From an uncultured Solirubrobacteraceae bacterium (GTDB taxonomy: Bacteria; Actinomycetota; Thermoleophilia; Solirubrobacterales; Solirubrobacteraceae): a stretch of DNA of 5,524 nt. A model generated the notes under the pieces. That model was not told the origin of the DNA, did not search any database, and saw nothing but the letters and a program-made list of their open reading frames with translations. Position numbers and translations under genes: made by a program. The stretch is taken from positions 1 to 5,524 of the forward strand of contig CADCVT010000004.1 of NCBI GenBank assembly GCA_902806215.1, written 5' to 3'. Numbering within the stretch: the stretch's first letter is position 1; each line of letters begins with the position of its first letter. This document shows positions 1 to 4,724 of the stretch, one piece after another.

Positions 1-1
1 G

Positions 2-367
2 CTGGTGGCGCTGGAGGCGATGGCGTCGGGCGTGCCGGTCATCGCCACCGCCACCGGCGGGTCGGCCGAGTACCTGGCGGCCGGAGTCAACGCGCTCGTC
101 GTGGCGCCCGGCGATCCGGCGGCGCTGGCCGCCGCGGTGGTTCGCCTGGCCGGCGACCGGGCGCTGCGCGAGCGCCTGCGCGGGCACGGCCTGGCCACCG
201 CCGCCCGTCACGACCGCGACGAGGCCTCCGCGGCGCTGGAGGCGCTGCTTCGCGAACTGGCCGGCGTGCGGGACCCGGAGGAGGAGGCGGAGATGGCGGC
301 CGGCTCTCGCCGGTCGCCATCCGCAGAGCATCCGTGCCTTCGAAGGGCGTCCTCCGTTGCGCCCTGA
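2..367 (+). CDS. GT4-type glycosyltransferase, C-terminal fragment (5' end outside window)
   Basis: This is the last 121 codons of a gene that begins left of the window. The visible protein opens with LVALEAMASGVPVIAT followed by GGSAEYL. This is the nucleotide-sugar binding signature of GT-B fold family 4 glycosyltransferases, where the second Glu of the E-x7-E motif is the E in LEAM (codon at 14-16) and the first would lie just upstream. The next stretch, with VNALVVAPGDPAALAAAVVRL and then an Arg-rich helix, matches the usual C-terminal helices of the family. Such enzymes transfer a sugar from a nucleotide donor to glycans, lipids or small molecules; donor and acceptor cannot be read from this fragment. 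The last 30 or so residues, after about LLRELAG, are an acidic then Ser/Arg/Pro-rich tail that does not look conserved. The stop is TGA at 365-367, and a hairpin follows six bases later. The family call is firm; the specific role is unknown. Confidence 0.88.
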   Translation: MVALEAMASGVPVIATATGGSAEYLAAGVNALVVAPGDPAALAAAVVRLAGDRALRERLRGHGLATAARHDRDEASAALEALLRELAGVRDPEEEAEMAAGSRRSPSAEHPCLRRASSVAP

Positions 368-372
368 CAGCA

Positions 373-389
373 TCGGGCACCGGGCCCGA
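373..389 (+). terminator. Candidate hairpin terminator after the glycosyltransferase
   Basis: The arms TCGGGC (373-378) and GCCCGA (384-389) are perfect inverted complements around a 5-base loop. The hairpin sits six bases after the glycosyltransferase stop, in a convergent gap. No T-run follows, so it would be a U-less terminator or an mRNA 3'-end stabiliser and not a classical intrinsic terminator. Termination is inferred from position and symmetry. Confidence 0.45.
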
Positions 390-417
390 ATGCGAAACCC
401 CGCTGGACGGGAGTTCT

Positions 418-433
418 AGCCCGCGACCGGGCT
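418..433 (-). terminator. Candidate hairpin terminator after the M16 peptidase
   Basis: The arms AGCCCG (418-423) and CGGGCT (428-433) form a perfect 6-bp stem with a 4-base loop. On the minus strand the stem begins with the last base of the peptidase stop codon (TGA, 435 to 433). No T-tract follows. It could act on transcripts from either side, because the two flanking genes converge here. Confidence 0.45.
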
Positions 434-1686
434 CAGGCGAATTCCTCCGCCGAGTGGGGACCGACGCAGGCCACCGCGAAGTCCTCGGAGATCCCACGGG
501 CGACCCGCGCCACGTCGTCGTAGGTGGTCTCGTCGAGCTGCCGGATGGCGGCGTCCGGGTCGATCGGCTCGCCGTGGACGACCGCCTGCGTGGCGGCGTG
601 GCGCGCGACCGCGTTCGTGTTCTCGAAGGCGAGGACGCGCCGGCCGGCGGTGTAGGAGCGCGCGCGCTCGACCTCCTCCTCGCGGGGGCCATCGGCGCGC
701 AGCTCATCGACGATCTCGTTCATGCGCGCGTAGGCGTCCGGGCACTTGCCCGACTCCAGGCCGGCCGACAGCTGCAGGATGGGGACGTCGGCGTAGGCGT
801 GCTCGACCGAGTAGACCGAGTAGGCGAGCCCGCGCTGCTCGCGGATCTCGTCGAACAGGCGCGAGCCCATCGAGCCGCCGAGCAGCGTCGAGTAGACCGA
901 CAGCGCGGCGCGCTCGCGCGGATCTCCGGCGTCGATCGACGGGCGATAGGACATGCGCAGGTGCGACTGGTTGGTGTCGCGCTCCTCGACCATGACGCGC
1001 GCCTCGATGTCGCCCGGCGCGGGCTCGTAGGCCTCGGGCGCCTCGAGCGCCGGGAAGCGGCCGAACGCCTCGTCGACCGCGCCGTTGGCCGGGACGTGAT
1101 CGAGGTTGCCGACGATGAACGCGCCGCCGCGCTCGCCCGCCCAGCGGCGTGAGCGGAACGCGACGATCGCCTCGCGCGTGAACGACGCGATGTGCTCCTC
1201 GGGTCCGAGCACCTTGCGCCCGAGCGGGTGGTCGCCGAACGCCGCGACGTCGATGAGCTCCTCGGCGACCATCGACGGCTGGTCCTTGTAGCGCTGGATC
1301 TCCTGGATGACGACGCCGCGCTCGCGGTCGAGCTCGTCCTGGTCGATCTTCGGGCGCCCGACGAAGTCGGTGAGCAGGTCGACCGCCTCGACGGCCGCCT
1401 CGGCGCGGACGGTGATGTGGAACGCGACGAGGTCGTGCGACGTGTACGCGTTGAGCGAGCCGCCCATGCGCTCGGCCGTCTCGTTGACCTTGCGGTAGTC
1501 GTCGTACTTCTCGCCGCCCTTGAAGACGAGGTGCTCGAGGAAGTGGGCCATGCCGTTCTCCTCGGGGCGCTCGGTGCGGGCGCCGGCGTCGAAGGCGACG
1601 AGGACCGTGACGGCGCGGGTGCCGGGGAGGGCGACGCGGGTGAGCGGAAGGCCGTTGGGAAGCGTGGAGGTGGCGATGTCGGGCAC
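433..1686 (-). CDS. M16 family (pitrilysin/processing-peptidase-like) zinc metallopeptidase
   Basis: This is a predicted zinc-dependent peptidase of family M16, probably the M16B type of about 400-430 residues; the chosen start gives 417. The inverted zinc motif HFLEH is at residues 48-52 (ligands H48 and H52, catalytic E51). The third ligand is E129 in ERGVVIQEI, 77 residues after H52, the usual spacing. The N-terminal half carries the family patterns NGLPL, AGARTE and GGSLNAYTSHD. The C-terminal half has GGSMGSRLFDEIREQRGLAY (271-289), with the R282 and Y289 pair typical of the second M16 domain, so both domains look complete. I see no signal peptide or membrane segment, which suggests a cytoplasmic enzyme. 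The substrate is not evident; relatives degrade or process peptides in a closed chamber, often as homodimers. The start is taken as GTG at 1686 because PDIATSTLPNG is where family members begin. The frame stays open upstream to an ATG at 1791, but those extra 35 codons look non-homologous and would overlap ftsE. A GGAGG lies only one base from the GTG, too close for normal use. The gene is divergent from ftsE. Confidence 0.93.
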   Translation of the reverse strand: MPDIATSTLPNGLPLTRVALPGTRAVTVLVAFDAGARTERPEENGMAHFLEHLVFKGGEKYDDYRKVNETAERMGGSLNAYTSHDLVAFHITVRAEAAVEAVDLLTDFVGRPKIDQDELDRERGVVIQEIQRYKDQPSMVAEELIDVAAFGDHPLGRKVLGPEEHIASFTREAIVAFRSRRWAGERGGAFIVGNLDHVPANGAVDEAFGRFPALEAPEAYEPAPGDIEARVMVEERDTNQSHLRMSYRPSIDAGDPRERAALSVYSTLLGGSMGSRLFDEIREQRGLAYSVYSVEHAYADVPILQLSAGLESGKCPDAYARMNEIVDELRADGPREEEVERARSYTAGRRVLAFENTNAVARHAATQAVVHGEPIDPDAAIRQLDETTYDDVARVARGISEDFAVACVGPHSAEEFA

Positions 1687-1693
1687 GCCTCCG

Positions 1694-1699
1694 AGGATA
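1694..1699 (-). promoter_or_regulatory. Candidate -10 box for the M16 peptidase, leaderless geometry
   Basis: On the minus strand, TATCCT (1699 to 1694) fits the TANNNT -10 pattern and ends seven bases before the GTG start at 1686. That spacing would put the transcription start at or next to the start codon. A TTGCAA at 1725 to 1720 could serve as a -35, but its 20-base spacer is longer than ideal. The call rests on motif and position only. Confidence 0.4.
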
Positions 1700-1718
1700 C
1701 GGGGGTGGTGCAAAACCC

Positions 1719-1726
1719 CTTGCAAG
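1719..1726. promoter_or_regulatory. CTTGCAAG palindrome between divergent genes
   Basis: This is a perfect 8-bp palindrome near the middle of the 80-base gap between the M16 peptidase and ftsE. Its core TTGCAA reads the same on both strands and resembles a -35 hexamer, but spacing to the -10 candidates is long (20 bases for the peptidase, 26 for ftsE). It could be a -35 element or an operator. An 8-bp palindrome can also occur by chance, so confidence is low. Confidence 0.25.
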
Positions 1727-1751
1727 CGGCGGATTTCCGGGAGGTGCGTCC

Positions 1752-1757
1752 TAGTGT
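1752..1757 (+). promoter_or_regulatory. Candidate -10 box for ftsEX, leaderless geometry
   Basis: TAGTGT matches TANNNT and ends nine bases before the ftsE ATG at 1767. The bases between it and the ATG are a G followed by the palindrome CAGATCTG (1759-1766). There is no Shine-Dalgarno at usable distance; the nearest purine-rich GGGAGG (1739-1744) ends 22 bases upstream of the ATG. The arrangement suggests that transcription starts at or within a few bases of the ATG. No well-spaced -35 is visible. Confidence 0.4.
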
Positions 1758-1766
1758 GCAGATCTG

Positions 1767-2576
1767 ATGGCTCTGACCGCCGACCGTCCACGCACGTCCA
1801 CGCCCGGGGCGATCGCCCCGCCGGTGATCGAGTTCCGCGACGTCTCCAAGACGTACGAGGGAGGCGACATCGGGCTCGACGGCGCGACGTTCTCGATCCC
1901 GCGCGGCTCGTTCGTCTTCCTCGTCGGCCACAGCGGCTCGGGCAAGTCGACGATCATGAAGCTGCTGCTCAAGGAGATCGACGCGACGAAGGGCACGATC
2001 CGCGTCGCCGGCCGCGACCTCGCGGACATCACCGACAAGCACGTGCCGTACTACCGGCGCAACATCGGCGCGGTCTTCCAGGACTACAAGCTGCTGCCGA
2101 CCCGCACGGTGCACGACAACGTCGCCTACGCGCTGCAGGTCACCGGCGGCTCGCGCAAGGACATCCGCGCGAAGGTCCCCGACATCCTGCGCCTGACCGG
2201 CCTGTCGACCAAGCTCCACAACCTCCCCGACCAGCTGTCGGGCGGCGAGCAGCAGCGCGTCTCGGTGGCGCGCGCGTTCGTCAACCACCCGCCGCTGCTG
2301 CTGGCCGACGAGCCGACCGGCAACCTCGACCCCGAGACCTCGATCGGGATCATGCAGCTGCTCTACCGCATCAACCGCACGGGCACGACCGTCGTCGTCG
2401 CCACCCACGACCACCACATGGTCGACCGGATGAAGCGGCGCGTCATCGAGCTCGAGAACGGCCGGATCATCCGCGACGTGCCCGAGGGCATGTACAGCCG
2501 CCAGGTGGCCGAGACCACGACGGCGGAGTTCGGCGCCCTGCTGCGCGGCTCCGACTCCCTGTTCGACGACGCATGA
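1767..2576 (+). CDS. ftsE: Cell division ATP-binding protein FtsE
   Basis: This is the cytoplasmic ATPase of the FtsEX complex, an ABC system that does not transport but uses ATP hydrolysis to drive FtsX and so switch peptidoglycan hydrolases on during division. The 269 residues hold a full nucleotide-binding domain: Walker A GHSGSGKST (54-62), Q-loop Q105 in GAVFQDYKLL, signature LSGGEQQRV (157-165), Walker B LLLADEP (177-183) with E182, D-loop NLD (186-188) and H-loop H214 in ATHDHH. The GHSGSGKST form and the immediate ftsX neighbour separate it from general LolD/MacB-like ATPases. It is longer than the usual 220-230 residues: about 18 extra residues at the N-terminus and some 30 at the C-terminus (after ENGRIIRD, ending SDSLFDDA). 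ATG 1767 is chosen because of the -10 box just upstream. A GTG at 1824 (V20) would give a more typical N-terminus but has no ribosome binding site. The end overlaps ftsX by four bases (ATGA), indicating a translationally coupled operon. Confidence 0.95.
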   Translation: MALTADRPRTSTPGAIAPPVIEFRDVSKTYEGGDIGLDGATFSIPRGSFVFLVGHSGSGKSTIMKLLLKEIDATKGTIRVAGRDLADITDKHVPYYRRNIGAVFQDYKLLPTRTVHDNVAYALQVTGGSRKDIRAKVPDILRLTGLSTKLHNLPDQLSGGEQQRVSVARAFVNHPPLLLADEPTGNLDPETSIGIMQLLYRINRTGTTVVVATHDHHMVDRMKRRVIELENGRIIRDVPEGMYSRQVAETTTAEFGALLRGSDSLFDDA

Positions 2577-3469
2577 GGATCGGGTTCTTCTTCCGCGAGG
2601 CGATGCGGTCGGTCAGCCGCAACGCCGTCCCGAGCTTCGCCGCGCTCGCGTCGGTGCTCGTCACCGTGCTCGTGCTCGGCGTGTTCATCCCGATCGTCCA
2701 GGCGACGACCGGCGCGGCCAACGAGGTGCGCGAGCGCGTCATCGTCGACGTCTACCTGAAGGCCGGCGCGGCCGACCAGGACGTCGAGCGCGTCCGCCGC
2801 ACGCTCGCCGAGGACACGCCCTACGTCGGCACGGTCAAGTACGTCTCCAAGGAGGAGGCGTACGAGGCGGAGAAGCGCCGCAACCCGGAGGCCTACGAGC
2901 TGCTCGGGTCCAACCCGCTCCCCGACACGTTCCGCATCACGCCGGACGAGCCCGAGAACGTCGGGGCCCTGCGCGACGCGCTCGTTGCCGAGACGCCGAA
3001 GGGCGGGATCGCGCCGCTCGACCCGGCCGTCGACGAGGTGAAGAACCGGCGCGAGGACACGGACAAGATCCTGTCCGCCACGCGGGTGGTGAAGCTGACG
3101 ACCGCGGTTCTCACCGGCCTCCTGATCATCGCGTCGATCCTGCTCGTGGCGAACACGATCCGACTGTCGCTGTTCGCGCGCCGTCGCGAGGTCGAGGTGA
3201 TGAAGCTCGTCGGCGCGACGAACTGGTTCATCCGATGGCCGTTCATCATCGAGGGCGTGATCCTCGGCGCGATGGGCGGGGTGCTCGCCGTGCTCCTGCT
3301 GCTCGTCGGCAAGGTCGCGTTCATCGACCCGTTGGCCGCGGACTTCGCGCTGATCGCCGCGCCCGACACGATGGACTTCCGCATCCTGGGCGCGCTGCTG
3401 CTCGCCGCGAGCGTCACCGTCGCCGCGCTCGGGTCGGGGCTGTCGCTCCGTCGTTCGCTGAGAGTGTAG
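2573..3469 (+). CDS. ftsX: Cell division membrane protein FtsX
   Basis: This is the integral-membrane partner of FtsE; it carries the ATPase signal to cell-wall hydrolases or their activators outside the membrane. The 298 residues show the standard four-helix topology: a short cytoplasmic N-terminus (MRIGFFFREAMRSV), TM1 about 22-45, an extracellular domain about 46-170, TM2 about 174-195, TM3 about 223-250 and TM4 about 268-290. Family motifs are NPLPDTF (114-120) in the external domain and RRREVEVMKLVGATNWFIRW (203-222) in the cytoplasmic loop before TM3, where FtsX contacts FtsE. The length is normal for actinobacterial FtsX. The start is the ATG that overlaps the ftsE stop as ATGA; there is no Shine-Dalgarno, so translation probably depends on ribosomes finishing ftsE. 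A longer open frame exists upstream in this register, but it lies antisense to or out of frame with real genes and lacks FtsX character. The stop TAG (3467-3469) is the first part of a strong hairpin. Confidence 0.95.
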   Translation: MRIGFFFREAMRSVSRNAVPSFAALASVLVTVLVLGVFIPIVQATTGAANEVRERVIVDVYLKAGAADQDVERVRRTLAEDTPYVGTVKYVSKEEAYEAEKRRNPEAYELLGSNPLPDTFRITPDEPENVGALRDALVAETPKGGIAPLDPAVDEVKNRREDTDKILSATRVVKLTTAVLTGLLIIASILLVANTIRLSLFARRREVEVMKLVGATNWFIRWPFIIEGVILGAMGGVLAVLLLLVGKVAFIDPLAADFALIAAPDTMDFRILGALLLAASVTVAALGSGLSLRRSLRV

Positions 3470-3484
3470 GGGGCTCCGCCCCCT
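3468..3484 (+). terminator. Hairpin at the ftsX stop codon, likely terminator
   Basis: AGGGGGC (3468-3474) pairs perfectly with GCCCCCT (3478-3484) around a 3-base TCC loop, giving a 7-bp, almost all-GC stem. The last two bases of the ftsX stop TAG belong to the stem. It is followed by a C-rich run and not a T-tract. A second C-run (3490-3494) could pair alternatively with the G-run. It probably ends or attenuates the ftsEX transcript before the next promoter. Confidence 0.6.
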
Positions 3485-3508
3485 CACAACCCCCGCTTTA
3501 GGAGTCCA

Positions 3509-3539
3509 GTGACCGGCGCTTAGGCGCCGCTCGTACTCT
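3509..3539 (+). promoter_or_regulatory. Candidate promoter for the S41 protease and RNB gene
   Basis: GTGACC (3509-3514) resembles the TTGACA -35 element at four of six positions. TACTCT (3534-3539) fits TANNNT, with a 19-base spacer between them. The -10 ends 12 bases before the ATG at 3552, so a 5' leader would be only about five bases. The spacer contains an inverted repeat, CGGCGC-TTAG-GCGCCG (3514-3529), that could be an operator. Together with the hairpin after ftsX, this suggests that ctpA-rnr is transcribed separately from ftsEX. Confidence 0.45.
3514..3529. repeat. Inverted repeat inside the ctpA promoter spacer
   Basis: The perfect 6-bp arms CGGCGC (3514-3519) and GCGCCG (3524-3529) flank a TTAG loop. 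The repeat sits between the proposed -35 and -10 boxes, where a repressor could block polymerase. It might instead be part of a bipartite 3' structure for ftsX. Short GC arms are fairly likely by chance in sequence this GC-rich. Confidence 0.35.
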
Positions 3540-3551
3540 GGGCGGTTCCTC

Positions 3552-4724
3552 ATGCGCGCCCCATTCGCAGCTCTCATCGTCGTCATCGCCGCCCTGTTCG
3601 GAGGAATCTGGCTGGGCGGCCACAGCGCCTCGCTGCCCGGGCCCCTGCAGGACTTCGCGCGCGACGACGACCTCGCCGTCGTCGACGCCTCGATCGAGCG
3701 CGTCCACGACGACTACTACCGCGGCATCAGCAAGAAGAAGCTCGCCGACGAGGCGATCCGCGGGATGGTCAAGGGGCTCGACGACCGGTTCTCGGCCTAC
3801 TTCGACGCCGCCGAGTACAAGAAGTTCCGCGAGGTCACCGACGCTCGGTTCTCCGGCATCGGCGTCGGCGTGCAGCCGACCGAGCGCGGCCTGCGGATCG
3901 TCGAGGTCTACGACGACGCGCCCGCCGACAAGGCCGGGCTGCGCAAGGGCGACGTGATCATCTCCGCCGGCGGCAAGCGCCTGGCCGACGTGCCCGAGGA
4001 GTCCGCCACCAGCCTGATCAAGGGCCCCGAGGGCACGCGCGTCGCGCTCGTCGTCCTGCGCAAGGGTGAGCGGATCTCCAAGCGCGTCACCCGGGCCCAG
4101 GTGAACATCCCCGTCGTCGAGGCGGAGATCGAGAAGCGCGACGGCAAGCGCTACTCGCACGTGAGCCTCGGCCAGTTCAGCTCCGGCGCGCACGCCGAGG
4201 TCTACGCGGGGCTGCGCAAGGGCCTCGAGCAGGACGTGGACGGCATCGTGTTCGACCTGCGCGGCAACACGGGCGGCCTCGTGGAGGAGGCACGGCTCGT
4301 CGCCAGCGCGTTCCTCCCCGACGGCGAGATCGTCACGACCCGCGGGCGCTCGGTGAAGCCGCGCGTGTACCGCGCGACCGGCGACGCCGTCGCGCCGAAG
4401 ACGCCGATGGTCGTGCTCGTCGACGAGGGATCGGCCTCGGCGAGCGAGATCGTCGCGGGCGCGCTGCAGGACCGCAAGCGGGCGAAGCTCGTGGGGACCC
4501 CGACGTTCGGCAAGGGCGTCTTCCAGCAGGTCATCCCGCTGGAGAACGGCGGCGCGCTGGACATGACCGTCGGGCAGTACTTCCTGCCCAGCGGGCGCAA
4601 CATCGGTGGGCGCGGCGTCGCCCGCGGCAAGGGGCTCAAGCCCGACGTGCGCGTGCAGGACAAGCAGGCCACCGAGCGCGACGAGGCGCTCGAGCGCGCG
4701 ATCTCCGTCCTGCAGTCGCAGTGA
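3552..4724 (+). CDS. ctpA: PDZ-containing S41 family C-terminal processing protease
   Basis: This is a serine protease of the CtpA/Prc family (S41A), which cleaves proteins from their C-terminus outside the cytoplasmic membrane. The 390 residues are a typical length. Residues 5-22 are a hydrophobic helix after a single Arg, probably an uncleaved signal anchor. A helical segment (about 40-95) with DDYYRGI and GMVKGLDDRFSAYF precedes a PDZ domain (about 97-175) containing FSGIGVGV, APADKAGLRKGDVI and IKGPEGT. The catalytic core follows, with FDLRGNTGGLVEEA (234-247), DEGSASASEI and TFGKGVFQQ. The Ser/Lys/Gln centre is S296, K321 and Q325; the 25- and 4-residue spacings match the family, so the enzyme should be active. 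The start is the ATG at 3552, the only one giving a complete signal anchor; a weak GGGCGG (3540-3545) is the only Shine-Dalgarno-like sequence. The gene follows ftsEX but probably has its own promoter. It may trim or degrade cell-wall enzymes or other exported proteins; the substrate is not shown. The stop overlaps the next gene as GTGA. The symbol is used at family level. Confidence 0.94.
   Translation: MRAPFAALIVVIAALFGGIWLGGHSASLPGPLQDFARDDDLAVVDASIERVHDDYYRGISKKKLADEAIRGMVKGLDDRFSAYFDAAEYKKFREVTDARFSGIGVGVQPTERGLRIVEVYDDAPADKAGLRKGDVIISAGGKRLADVPEESATSLIKGPEGTRVALVVLRKGERISKRVTRAQVNIPVVEAEIEKRDGKRYSHVSLGQFSSGAHAEVYAGLRKGLEQDVDGIVFDLRGNTGGLVEEARLVASAFLPDGEIVTTRGRSVKPRVYRATGDAVAPKTPMVVLVDEGSASASEIVAGALQDRKRAKLVGTPTFGKGVFQQVIPLENGGALDMTVGQYFLPSGRNIGGRGVARGKGLKPDVRVQDKQATERDEALERAISVLQSQ

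Noticed and set aside
293..367. Possible short separate gene starting at the ATG at 293 after a GGAGGAGG-like stretch
   Set aside because: It is in the same frame as the glycosyltransferase and would encode only about 24 residues of Ser/Arg/Pro-rich sequence; it is better read as the enzyme's C-terminal tail.
334..1152. 272-codon open frame on the plus strand opposite the M16 gene
   Set aside because: The product is Arg/Val/Asp-rich with no recognisable domain, and the opposite strand encodes a complete M16 peptidase with all zinc ligands.
1687..1791. Extending the M16 gene to the ATG at 1791
   Set aside because: The extra 35 residues do not resemble M16 N-termini, would overlap the start of ftsE on the other strand, and would run through the promoter-like boxes. 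The GTG at 1686 gives the family-typical start.
720..2417. 565-codon open frame on the minus strand
   Set aside because: It crosses the M16 gene and ftsE in other frames, and its translation is Arg/Ser/Asp-rich low complexity with no family motif. Long empty frames are common in very GC-rich DNA, and the competing frames contain complete enzyme motifs.
1520..2572. N-terminal extension of the ftsX frame upstream of 2573
   Set aside because: The frame stays open far upstream, but the sequence there is Arg/His/Pro-rich and out of frame with ftsE. FtsX homology begins at MRIGFFF, and the ATGA overlap gives a natural start.
2363..3586. 407-codon open frame on the minus strand opposite ftsE/ftsX
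   Set aside because: It is low-complexity Arg/Glu/Asp/His sequence antisense to clear FtsE and FtsX motifs; a GC-bias shadow.
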